Shown here: one piece after another, positions 7,818 to 14,099 of the stretch
Position numbering within the stretch: the stretch's first letter is position 1
Layout of the letters: every line of letters starts with the position of its first letter
Position numbers and translations under genes: made by a program
Assembly (NCBI GenBank): GCA_902497095.1
Contig: CABVDD010000045.1
Span: 1-15,526 of the forward strand
From: an uncultured Faecalicoccus sp.
GTDB lineage: Bacteria; Bacillota_I; Bacilli_A; Erysipelotrichales; Erysipelotrichaceae
DNA: 15,526 nt
Direction: 5' to 3'
The notes under the pieces: generated by a model
Database searches by the model: none
Seen by the model: only the letters and a program-made list of their open reading frames with translations
Told to the model about the DNA's origin: nothing

Positions 7818-7869
7818 AAAAAATCCCATCTTTACAGCTTGCTTTTATAATCATCTGTAAAGATGGGAT
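7818..7869 (-). terminator. Intrinsic terminator of the feo operon
   Basis: 15-bp perfect inverted repeat (7823-7837 and 7855-7869), 17-nt loop, then TTTTTT on the minus strand. It starts 5 bases after the stop codon of the Cys-rich peptide. Confidence 0.92.
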
Positions 7870-7873
7870 CATA

Positions 7874-8059
7874 TCATTTTGTCTGTTCTTTCATTTTGAT
7901 TTCTTTTTGTATCGCATTCCAATCATGATGGCAGCTTCCAGAAGCACAAGATGAGCAATTTCCATGACATCCTTTTGAATTTTTTCTTTGTAATCGTATA
8001 GAACGAATCACAAAAATTAAGATGATCACTAAAACTACAGATACGACAAAATCTCCCAT
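7874..8059 (-). CDS. FeoB-associated Cys-rich membrane protein
   Basis: A 61-residue protein with one N-terminal membrane helix (residues about 3-20) followed by basic residues and the cluster CHGNCSSCASGSCHH (four cysteines plus histidines), then a charged tail. This architecture is that of the FeoB-associated Cys-rich family found after feoB in many Bacillota. A role as a small metal-binding subunit or iron handler at the FeoB exit is inferred from family context. The ATG has AAAGGAG 7-8 bases upstream, and the gene lies 14 bases after the feoB stop codon. It is the last gene of the feo operon, directly before the terminator. Confidence 0.93.
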   Translation of the reverse strand: MGDFVVSVVLVIILIFVIRSIRLQRKNSKGCHGNCSSCASGSCHHDWNAIQKEIKMKEQTK

Positions 8060-8073
8060 TCTTACGCTCCTTT

Positions 8074-10260
8074 CTATTTAGCCGACTGCATTTTTTGAAA
8101 ATTTACAGTTTCTTCTTTCGGTTTATAACCCGGTCTAAATAAAAGATATACAATAAGAATCAATAATGCAAGGGCAATGATCGTCCAAAAGTTAAAGGAA
8201 ACTTCACCAAGTACAAGGCCACCTAGCTGATATACGATCAAAGAAGCTACATAAGCAAATAAACACATATAACCAATGGATATACAAGTCCACTTGGTGT
8301 TGTTCATCTCTCTTCGAATAGCTCCCATTGCGGCAAAACATGGAGCACATAATAAATTAAATATCATAAAACTATAAGCCGCAATCGGTGTAAAATCACG
8401 AGCTATCATCGCCCAAATTTCATTTCCTTCTTCCGATACTTCGGCAAAGTTGTACAGAACACCAAATGTATTGACTACTTCTTCTTTTGCTATCAAGCCA
8501 GTGAATGTAGCCACTGTAGCTTTCCAAGCCATATCGCCAACCCAACCAAGTGGGGCAAAGATCCAGGCAATAGCACTTCCTATATTAGCTAACAAGCTGG
8601 TATTGTTGTCTTCGACCATTCCAAATTGTCCATTTGTAAAACCAAATCCTTGTAAGAACCACAAGATGATCGAACTCAATAAGATAATTGTTCCGGCTCG
8701 TTTAATAAAACTCCAGCCTCTTTCCCAAGTAGCACGAAGAACATTTGCTATACTTGGAAGATGATAAGCCGGCAGTTCCATGACAAATGGAGCAGGCTCA
8801 CCGGCAAAAGCTTTAAATTTTTTCAAGATGATACCACTGATGATCACAGCTGCAATACCAATCACAAAAGCACTGGTTGCCACTAAAGAACTGCCACCAA
8901 ATATAGCTCCGGCAAACAAGCCTATAATAGGCATTTTAGCACTGCAAGGAATAAAGCCAGTAGTCATGATCGTCATTTTACGATCTCTATCTTGTTCAAT
9001 GGTACGACTTGCCATAATTCCTGGTACACCACATCCAGACGCAACCAACATAGGTATAAAGCTTTTTCCAGACAATCCAAAACGTCGGAAAATACGATCC
9101 ATGATAAAGGCCACACGAGACATATAACCAATATCTTCCATGATCGACAACAACAAGAACAATACCAGAATTTGTGGTACAAATCCTAATACAGCACCAA
9201 CACCTCCGATAATGCCATCCATGATCAATCCATATAAAACTTCATTCACATGTAAACTTGTTAAGATGTTTCCAAAAAAATTAGGCACTATTTGTCCAAA
9301 TAATACATCATTGGCCCAATCCGTTCCCATCGTACCAAAAGAAATCGATGTTTGGCCCATCGCTATCGTATAAACAACATACATGATCAAAATAAAGATA
9401 GGTAAAGCCAAAATACGATTTGTCACAATTTTATCGATCTTATCCGAAACAGACAATTCATGTTGTTTTGCCTTCTTATCAACTGCAGAATTGACAATTT
9501 TTGTAATATAGTCATATCTTTGAGAAGTTATGATACTTTCAGAATCATCATCCATTTTTTTCTCTATTGATTCAATCCATGACTCTATTTGTTTTTTGTC
9601 TGTATGTTCGATTTGAATCATTTCATCAATTTTTTCATCACGCTCAAATATCTTCACCGCATACCAACGAGCCATAGACGCATCGATTTGATTCTTGATA
9701 CAACTTTCAATCTTCGATAAAACGCTGTTTAATTCATCAGAATATATAGAAGGAAGACTCGCGCTTTTTTTATCTTTTGCCATCGCAACAGCCTTTAAAG
9801 CTGCTTTGTTAGTTCCTTTCCCTTTTAAGGCACTAATTTCTACAACAGGACAATCTAGTTCTTTAGAAAGTTTATGAATATCGATCGTATCTCCATTACG
9901 TTCAACCAAATCCATCATATTTACAGCCACGACCATAGGAATTCCCAGTTCTAAAAGCTGTGTTGTCAAATAAAGATTTCGTTCAATATTTGTACCATCC
10001 ACAATATTTAATATCGCATCCGGTTTTTCATGAACCAGATAATTTCGCGACACCACTTCTTCTAAAGAATACGGTGAAAGAGAATAAATACCCGGTAAAT
10101 CCTGGATGGTTACTTCATGATTTCCTTTTAAAGAACCTTCTTTTTTTTCAACTGTAACACCTGGCCAATTCCCTACACGTTGCCTGGATCCAGTTAAATG
10201 ATTAAATAAAGTTGTTTTACCGCTATTGGGATTTCCAGCTAATGCGATTTTAATTTCCAT
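8074..10260 (-). CDS. feoB: Ferrous iron transporter FeoB
   Basis: A 728-residue Fe2+ transporter of the cytoplasmic membrane. The N-terminal G domain shows G1 GNPNSGKTT (9-17), the T of GVT (G2, residue 36), G3 DLPG (54-57), G4 NMMD (114-117) and G5 SALKG (143-147). Residues about 165-270 are the helical insertion/GDI-like region. The membrane domain carries the gate motifs SGCGVPGIMASRT and GFIPCSAKMPI, and a later conserved cysteine in NLLCAPCFAAMGA. The asparagine of the common GCNVP motif is Gly here. The N-terminal domain, membrane core and length are normal. The ATG has GGAGAG upstream and lies 13 bases after the feoA stop codon. Control by the metal-box promoter upstream of the first feoA gene is inferred. 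Confidence 0.98.
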   Translation of the reverse strand: MEIKIALAGNPNSGKTTLFNHLTGSRQRVGNWPGVTVEKKEGSLKGNHEVTIQDLPGIYSLSPYSLEEVVSRNYLVHEKPDAILNIVDGTNIERNLYLTTQLLELGIPMVVAVNMMDLVERNGDTIDIHKLSKELDCPVVEISALKGKGTNKAALKAVAMAKDKKSASLPSIYSDELNSVLSKIESCIKNQIDASMARWYAVKIFERDEKIDEMIQIEHTDKKQIESWIESIEKKMDDDSESIITSQRYDYITKIVNSAVDKKAKQHELSVSDKIDKIVTNRILALPIFILIMYVVYTIAMGQTSISFGTMGTDWANDVLFGQIVPNFFGNILTSLHVNEVLYGLIMDGIIGGVGAVLGFVPQILVLFLLLSIMEDIGYMSRVAFIMDRIFRRFGLSGKSFIPMLVASGCGVPGIMASRTIEQDRDRKMTIMTTGFIPCSAKMPIIGLFAGAIFGGSSLVATSAFVIGIAAVIISGIILKKFKAFAGEPAPFVMELPAYHLPSIANVLRATWERGWSFIKRAGTIILLSSIILWFLQGFGFTNGQFGMVEDNNTSLLANIGSAIAWIFAPLGWVGDMAWKATVATFTGLIAKEEVVNTFGVLYNFAEVSEEGNEIWAMIARDFTPIAAYSFMIFNLLCAPCFAAMGAIRREMNNTKWTCISIGYMCLFAYVASLIVYQLGGLVLGEVSFNFWTIIALALLILIVYLLFRPGYKPKEETVNFQKMQSAK

Positions 10261-10273
10261 ATTCTTCTCTCCA

Positions 10274-10495
10274 TTATTCTACTTCAACCATTTGTGCATC
10301 TTGTTTTCGTACTGACAATTCATATCCACGAATATTTAATTCTATCGGATCTCCCAAGGGAGCCACTTTACGAATAAAAAGCTCTGTTCCTTTAGTAATA
10401 CCCATATCCATAATCCGTCGTTTTACTGCACCTGTTCCAGTGATTTTTTTAACTACGACCTTTTCAGAAGGTTTACATTCTTTTAATGTCCTCAT
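10274..10495 (-). CDS. feoA: FeoA-domain protein (canonical copy)
   Basis: A 73-residue SH3-like cytosolic partner of FeoB. The family signature is clear: RRIMDMGITKGTEL near residues 26-39, then APLGDPIELNIRGYELSVRK near 45-64. The ATG is preceded by AAGGAGG with 8 bases of spacing. It follows the divergent FeoA copy by 19 bases and precedes feoB by 13, so all are in one transcript. FeoA proteins are thought to tune FeoB activity; which of the two copies contacts FeoB cannot be judged from sequence. Confidence 0.95.
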   Translation of the reverse strand: MRTLKECKPSEKVVVKKITGTGAVKRRIMDMGITKGTELFIRKVAPLGDPIELNIRGYELSVRKQDAQMVEVE

Positions 10496-10514
10496 CTCTC
10501 ATACCTCCTTAGTT

Positions 10515-10724
10515 TTAAACCATGATGCGATTGGCCAACGATTTATCAATTGCCACTCGTATTCCTTTAATTTCAACAATTAAATTACCTTGGATACTTT
10601 GAAGAACTGAAACCGTTTCATTTTCGACAAAACCTAAATTACGTAAATGTGTCCTTACTTTATCCTGGCCACTGATTCTAGTAATGACATATCTTGTATT
10701 TATTTGTGCAAATGTTAATGGCAT
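10515..10724 (-). CDS. feoA: FeoA-domain protein (divergent first copy)
   Basis: A 69-residue FeoA-like SH3 domain: HLRNLGFVENETVSVL near residues 26-41 in place of the RRxxDMGxxxG core, then LIVEIKGIRVAIDKSLANRIMV. It lacks the PxGDPxEL segment of the canonical copy. Paired unlike FeoA proteins ahead of FeoB are common in Bacillota. It is the first gene of the feo operon, with a near-perfect AAGGAGGTG site 4 bases before the ATG. Its leader carries the operator boxes described for the promoter. Confidence 0.92.
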   Translation of the reverse strand: MPLTFAQINTRYVITRISGQDKVRTHLRNLGFVENETVSVLQSIQGNLIVEIKGIRVAIDKSLANRIMV

Positions 10725-10752
10725 AACGCACCTCCTTGGTTAGTTCTATTTA

Positions 10753-10768
10753 ATTAGTCATTTCTAAC
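10753..10768 (-). promoter_or_regulatory. Putative DtxR-family operator, feo downstream box
   Basis: ATTAG-TCATTT-CTAAC, an imperfect palindrome with 6-bp centre, located at about +3 to +18 of the feo transcript. It lies 22 bp from the box over the -10. A weaker GTTAG half-site follows at 10739-10743. Confidence 0.6.
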
Positions 10769-10774
10769 TACAAA

Positions 10775-10806
10775 GTTAGTTTACGCTTACTCAAAAAATA
10801 AGTCAA
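10775..10806 (-). promoter_or_regulatory. feo promoter with overlapping operator box
   Basis: Minus strand TTGACT (10801-10806), 17-bp spacer, TAAACT (10778-10783). The plus strand box GTTAG-TTTACG-CTTAC (10775-10790) covers the -10 and the adjacent spacer. Register and sequence match the promoters at 11691-11722 and 12714-12745. Confidence 0.75.
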
Positions 10807-10852
10807 GACTAATTAGATGCATATAACTTGAAATTTACGATGAATTATGCAT

Positions 10853-10888
10853 AAAAAAAGAATATATGCCTAAAACCATATATCCTCT
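10853..10888 (-). terminator. Intrinsic terminator of the DtxR-family gene
   Basis: Minus strand stem AGAGGATATATG / CATATATTCTTT (12 bp, two G-U), loop of about 8, running into seven T. It isolates the regulator gene from the feo promoter 47 bases downstream. Confidence 0.8.
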
Positions 10889-10893
10889 TTCTG

Positions 10894-11274
10894 TTATTTT
10901 GTTATTTCATGAACTTCATAATACTTTTTAATGGCTTGAAAGGTTTCATCACTAATCACATGTTCTAATCGACATGCATCTTCTTCCGCTGTATATTTAT
11001 CAACACCGATTTGTTGTAACATCTTCGTAAAAAATTCATGCCTTTGATAAACATGCTGCGCTGTTTTTCGCCCTTGTTTAGTCAGTTCAACGGCTTTATC
11101 TTCCTGTATTGAAATCAATTCATTAGTCTGAAGAAGTTTTAGCGCATGAGAAACACTTGACTTTGAATATCCTAAATAACTGGCAATATCAATATTATGT
11201 ACAGATTCTAGTTGTCTTTCTAAAATAAATATTGCTTCTAAATAATCTTCTAAAGATTGTCCCAGTTCTTGCAT
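10894..11274 (-). CDS. DtxR/MntR-family metal-dependent transcriptional repressor
   Basis: A 126-residue two-domain regulator without the C-terminal SH3 domain. The winged helix covers residues about 8-65, with recognition region YLGYSKSSVSHALKLL (33-48). The dimerisation/metal domain includes H79 in RHEFF and EDACRLEHVISDE with C101, E104 and H105, which resembles DtxR/IdeR (Cys at the key ligand site). The N-terminal SLEDYLEAI has D10 and E13, as in MntR. The ligand set is thus mixed; iron is more likely from the Cys and from the feo neighbourhood, but manganese cannot be excluded. An in-frame TTG at 11295 is rejected because AAAGGAG sits 8 bases before the ATG at 11274. A terminator-like stem (11293-11315) lies in its leader. 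It probably binds the RTTAG-N6-CTWAC boxes on both sides. Confidence 0.93.
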   Translation of the reverse strand: MQELGQSLEDYLEAIFILERQLESVHNIDIASYLGYSKSSVSHALKLLQTNELISIQEDKAVELTKQGRKTAQHVYQRHEFFTKMLQQIGVDKYTAEEDACRLEHVISDETFQAIKKYYEVHEITK

Positions 11275-11292
11275 CACTTCTCTCCTTTCGCA

Positions 11293-11315
11293 CAAAAAGC
11301 CCCTAAGGGCTTTTT
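11293..11315 (-). terminator. Intrinsic terminator 5' of the DtxR-family gene
   Basis: AAAAAGCCC / GGGCTTTTT, 9-bp stem with a 4-nt loop and a T-run on the minus strand ending 8 bases before the regulator's ribosome binding site. The stem is symmetric and could also work on plus-strand transcripts. Confidence 0.75.
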
Positions 11316-11687
11316 CTTTGATCGTTCTTAAAAGTTAAATAAGGTAAGGTTATAGGTATAATAAGGAAGTTCTTAAATGAATCTATGTATCTTTTTTTCT
11401 GTACATAGAAATTAAAATACGATCAAAGAGTGCAAATCATACTTGAAAATAGAAAATATCTCCAAGTTTTTTCTACGACAACTTTCTGTTGTTTTATATC
11501 CAAAACATTGTATTAACAATATTTTGAAAATCACCATTTTGACAAAGAACATTACACTTATCAAATACGATTCAAACGAATTTTCCATTTTTTCATATTT
11601 TAATTTTTGTATTCCGATAAATTCATAATATTCTTTTTATATTCCATTTAGAATATAGATTTAAATCGATTTTAATACAAAATCGAT
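11293..11687 (-). ncRNA. Candidate structured RNA under a metal-box promoter (or attenuated leader of the DtxR gene)
   Basis: A promoter with operator box (11691-11722) predicts a start at about 11687. The first bases form a perfect 9-bp hairpin (11665-11673 with 11679-11687). Further stems: 7 bp at 11638-11657; ATTGT/ACAAT at about 11507-11520; ACAAC/GTTGT at 11478-11492; 11 bp with two G-U at 11441-11467; 7 bp at about 11384-11409. A 10-bp long-range pairing (11316-11325 with 11419-11428) closes the 3' part just before an intrinsic terminator. No reading frame with a ribosome binding site is seen. AT-rich DNA forms chance hairpins, so the promoter plus first hairpin plus terminator is the main support. 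It is either an iron-responsive small RNA of about 395 nt or a long attenuated leader. Confidence 0.55.
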
Positions 11688-11690
11688 AAT

Positions 11691-11722
11691 GTTAGTTTAT
11701 TCTAACTTTTAGATCAAGTCAA
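11691..11722 (-). promoter_or_regulatory. Promoter with DtxR-type box driving the intergenic RNA
   Basis: Minus strand TTGACT (11717-11722), 17-bp spacer, TAAACT (11694-11699), identical hexamers to the feo promoter. The box GTTAG-TTTATT-CTAAC (11691-11706) is a perfect 5-6-5 palindrome in the same register over the -10. Unlike at feo and the flavodoxin gene, there is no second box downstream. Confidence 0.7.
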
Positions 11723-11773
11723 GCCAAACGATTTTAAGAATACAGTTATTTAATGCTGTTTTTATAAAACTAT

Positions 11774-12331
11774 TTAGACAATTTGCTCTATAGGATACCC
11801 ATTGTCTACCGCCTTGATCAGCTGATCGCGAAGGATATTAAAAAGTGTAAATAAAGATTTAGAACGTGTTACATTTTTTTGATCATATACTTTCCAAGCA
11901 CCAATACAATAACACGTTTTATTGTTTATGAATCCCAGAACATCTTCCAATGGATATCCTAAAAATAAACCTATTTCATGGGGATACGTTGATTCTTTCA
12001 TTCGAGTTTCTAAAAAATCCAAGCAGGCAGAAGGTGAGCTTACAGGATATCCAAGTTGTTTTAGAAAAGTTTTAATCTCAACTTGTTTTAAGGTTTCAAA
12101 AATTTTTTCTTTTGAATATACATAAAATGTGATACGTGGTTGTTCTGCCTGCATGATGCGGAAAGTCAATCCTTTTTCTTTAAATTTCTTGTTGTAATCT
12201 AGAACTATTTGTTCTGCATTAGGAAATTGTTGCCTAGTTACGTGAAACATATTAGCCATTTTATATCCCTTTAAAGCAGGGGCACAATGATAAGCTAATA
12301 ATTCTTCAAACAATACATATTCTTTACACAT
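11774..12331 (-). CDS. DUF3793 family protein
   Basis: A 185-residue protein with the DUF3793 signature: HCAPALKGYKMANMF near residues 15-29, YPHEIGLFLGYPLEDVLGFI near 116-135, and CIGAWKVYDQ near 142-151. No signal peptide or membrane helix is evident. The function of the family is unknown; members in Bacillota are often encoded beside a small flavodoxin, as here. Its ATG overlaps the stop region of the flavodoxin gene by 8 bases (ATGTGTAA), so translation is probably coupled. Control through the flavodoxin promoter with two metal boxes is inferred, which suggests a role in low-iron physiology. Only a weak hairpin follows the stop codon. Confidence 0.9.
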   Translation of the reverse strand: MCKEYVLFEELLAYHCAPALKGYKMANMFHVTRQQFPNAEQIVLDYNKKFKEKGLTFRIMQAEQPRITFYVYSKEKIFETLKQVEIKTFLKQLGYPVSSPSACLDFLETRMKESTYPHEIGLFLGYPLEDVLGFINNKTCYCIGAWKVYDQKNVTRSKSLFTLFNILRDQLIKAVDNGYPIEQIV

Positions 12332-12677
12332 GAGATAACATTGTTTGAATCGCTTCTATATCTGATGCTTCTCCAGCATTTTCTACTTTATACAGACATT
12401 CAACGCCATATTCATCCGCAATCTTATCACCTGCCTGACAATACGCTTCACCATAACTTGTATCTCCAGAAACAATTACGCCTTTCAGATTTTGTCCATT
12501 GTTCACCAAGAATGATTGAACTTCTGCAGGTACGTCTCCATATCCATCCGTATACGTAAATAAAACAAATGGCTCCTTCATAGTTTCATCACCAGATTGA
12601 ATAAACAATGCATCAACTCCAAGTTTTGATACAAGACTTTCTACATTCCCAGTTCGAGAAGCATATACAAATTTCAT
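12324..12677 (-). CDS. NrdI-like flavodoxin
   Basis: A 117-residue short-chain flavodoxin-fold protein. SRTGN (residues 7-11) is the FMN phosphate loop; YTDGYGDVPAEVQSFL near 42-57 and SGDTSYGEAYCQAGDKIADEYGV near 71-93 follow the NrdI pattern, as does LYKVENAGEASDIEAI near 96-111. NrdI reduces or activates the class Ib ribonucleotide reductase; no nrdE or nrdF is in the window, and NrdI-like flavodoxins of such pairs are often generic electron carriers, so I give no symbol. The ATG has GGAGGT 7 bases upstream. The promoter carries two DtxR-type boxes, consistent with flavodoxin replacing ferredoxin under iron limitation. It is the first gene of a two-gene operon with DUF3793. Confidence 0.85.
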   Translation of the reverse strand: MKFVYASRTGNVESLVSKLGVDALFIQSGDETMKEPFVLFTYTDGYGDVPAEVQSFLVNNGQNLKGVIVSGDTSYGEAYCQAGDKIADEYGVECLYKVENAGEASDIEAIQTMLSHV

Positions 12678-12690
12678 AATTTTACCTCCG

Positions 12691-12706
12691 GTTAGTTTTA
12701 TCTAAC
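12691..12706 (-). promoter_or_regulatory. Putative DtxR-family operator, flavodoxin downstream box
   Basis: GTTAG-TTTTAT-CTAAC, perfect 5-6-5 palindrome at about +4 to +19 of the flavodoxin transcript, just ahead of the ribosome binding site, 23 bp from the box over the -10. Confidence 0.65.
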
Positions 12707-12713
12707 TTCTATA

Positions 12714-12745
12714 ATTAGCTTAGACTAACTATTAACATCTGTCAA
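12714..12745 (-). promoter_or_regulatory. Flavodoxin/DUF3793 promoter with overlapping operator box
   Basis: Minus strand TTGACA (12740-12745), 17-bp spacer, TAAGCT (12717-12722). The box ATTAG-CTTAGA-CTAAC (12714-12729) lies over the -10 in the same register as at feo and at 11691. Confidence 0.75.
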
Positions 12746-12762
12746 GTTTTTTTGTGCTAAAT

Positions 12763-12791
12763 AAAGAAAACCGGCAATCTTTGCCGGCTTT
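12763..12791 (-). terminator. Intrinsic terminator after the surface-protein pseudogene
   Basis: CCGGCAA / TTGCCGG with 3-nt loop, extended by one G-U and three A-U pairs, followed on the minus strand by a TTTTCTTT tract. It lies directly after the pseudogene's last stop codon, showing that this was once an expressed unit. Confidence 0.85.
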
Positions 12792-12794
12792 AAA

Positions 12795-13862
12795 CTATTT
12801 CAATTTAGAATACATGTCTTGATTTTTTCTTTTTTGCGACAACAAAATAACACCACCAGAAGCTGCAGTCAATGTCATCATGACAGATAAATCGAATGAA
12901 TGAGCCGTAGACATTTTCTTAGATTGTTTTTCTACTTTTTCTTGTTATGTTAATTATCGTAATTCTTGTTCTAACTTTTGATTCATCTGCTCTATAAGTT
13001 GATCATACTCAACCTTCGCATCATTATAAAGCTTTAATGCCGCAAAATAAGAAAATTCATACGGTTCTGATTCTTCTTTTACTCTATCCCATCTTTCTTT
13101 TGCCTTATCTCTTTGTGCTTTTATTTGCGCTAACAAAGGATACAAACTTCTCACATTTAAAACAAAAGGATCTGAAGAATCAAAAAATACAGGTTGTTTC
13201 CCCTCTATAACAGTTTTTACTTCTTCTTGTAAAGATTCAAATACACGTAATTTTAATTTCATTTCTTTGATCTTACTATTTGTATTTTCTAATTCTTGTA
13301 GATAACTCAATTGATTATTTAAACTTGTATCAATAAAAGCTTCTAGTTCCTTTACTTGATTTTTACTTCTTTCATATTCTTGTTTTGCATCCAGTTGCAT
13401 ATTCTTTTTATTCTCTAACATTTCATAGTGATTTGAAACTTCTTTATATCGTTCTAGTACTGTTTCTAAATCATTTAAAAATCAGGTTACATCAGCTCCT
13501 CTTTCTGTTTTTTTAATTTGATGTGTAGCCAATTCTTCTGATAGTCGTTGTATCAATTCCTGGCTATCATTTACTTTAAGCTCACTTTTTGATTGAAGAC
13601 TTTGCGCCATCTGTAATGCATTTTCTTTGTCTGATACATTTTTCTTAGCCTGCATTTTCGCATGATCTAAATTATTTAACTGCTCCTGTAATCTTTTTAT
13701 ATACGTTTGTTTTGCGTTTATGGCTGTTTATTTTGTACTAAACACATCTTTTACTTCTAAAATCAAATGTTGAATATGCGTGATATCATCATTTTTTTGA
13801 TCGATTTTGTTTTCTAAAAGTTTTTTAGTATAGAGTTCATGATTTAATTTATTATCATGTTC
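12795..13862 (-). pseudogene. Decayed coiled-coil surface protein gene, 3' part
   Basis: One minus frame reads 355 codons with only four internal stops (13728-13730 TAA, 13482-13484 TGA, 12954-12956 TAA, 12945-12947 TAA) and no frameshift. The product is Lys/Glu/Gln-rich and helical (for example ENTNSKIKEMKLKLRVFESL), with an aromatic insert VFFDSSDPFVLNVRSLYPLL. It ends in a basic linker, a hydrophobic helix (LSVMMTLTAASGGVILL) and a positive tail (SQKRKNQ): a cell-wall-anchor-like terminus. MSTA before it may be a decayed sortase motif; no intact LPXTG is visible. The longest intact piece, 155 residues at 12954-13421, has no convincing ribosome binding site. Upstream of 13862 stops become dense and the 5' half, with signal peptide, is missing. 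Own terminator at 12763. Original function unknown, probably adhesion or cell-surface structure. Confidence 0.75.
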
Positions 13863-14063
13863 TTATATGTTTTATTATGTCTAGGAATTTTTTATATTCT
13901 TATGTTAAAAAATGCAATCCTGCTCAAGTCGTTTTTTGTCAAAACATAAGAATATTAAATATAAAAATGATTGTTTTCAAAACTTCTATGCATCATCTAT
14001 TTTTAAAATTTGTTCATTTAAATTATGTTATACTTTATTCTATATTTTCAGTCTATCTATAAA
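13863..14063. other. AT-rich remnant between pseudogene and rplT
   Basis: About 200 bases without a credible gene. In the pseudogene frame there are nine stops in some 60 codons, mostly TAA and TAG. If these are read as former Gln codons the text is still coiled-coil-like (for example HKNIKNS and DKKRLEQD), so this may be the more decayed 5' continuation, cut off at the rplT terminator. Equally it may be plain intergenic DNA. Confidence 0.35.
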
Positions 14064-14090
14064 CAAAAAAAGCGACCCAATGAGTCGCTT
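14064..14090 (-). terminator. Intrinsic terminator of the infC-rpmI-rplT operon
   Basis: Minus strand AAGCGACTC / GGGTCGCTT (9 bp, one G-U), 3-nt loop, then a run of T. It starts about 10 bases after the rplT stop codon. Confidence 0.93.
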
Positions 14091-14099
14091 GTATACGAA

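Noticed and set aside
11357..11413. Plus-strand TATAAT (11357-11362), AAGGA and a 12-codon frame at 11378
   Set aside because: No usable -35, very short frame, and it lies within the loop of the long-range pairing. Could at most be an antisense start.
11412..11588. Minus-strand open frame of 58 codons inside the candidate RNA (one hydrophobic stretch)
   Set aside because: No ribosome binding site before its ATG, no recognisable family, and the region is better explained by hairpins. Kept as an alternative for the RNA to be tested.
11443..11628. Plus-strand open frame of 61 codons in the same interval
   Set aside because: TTG-type start without a binding site, AT-driven composition, opposite to the promoter and terminator signals.
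11741..11765. Possible terminator after DUF3793 (ACAG/CTGT arms)
   Set aside because: Only a short bulged stem, and the T-run is on the plus strand, not after the minus-strand gene.
12795..13862. Reading TAA/TAG as glutamine (recoded stops) to rescue the coiled-coil protein
   Set aside because: Other genes in the window use TAA and TAG as normal stops, CAA/CAG codons are plentiful in the same frame, and one internal stop is TGA. Point-mutation decay is simpler.
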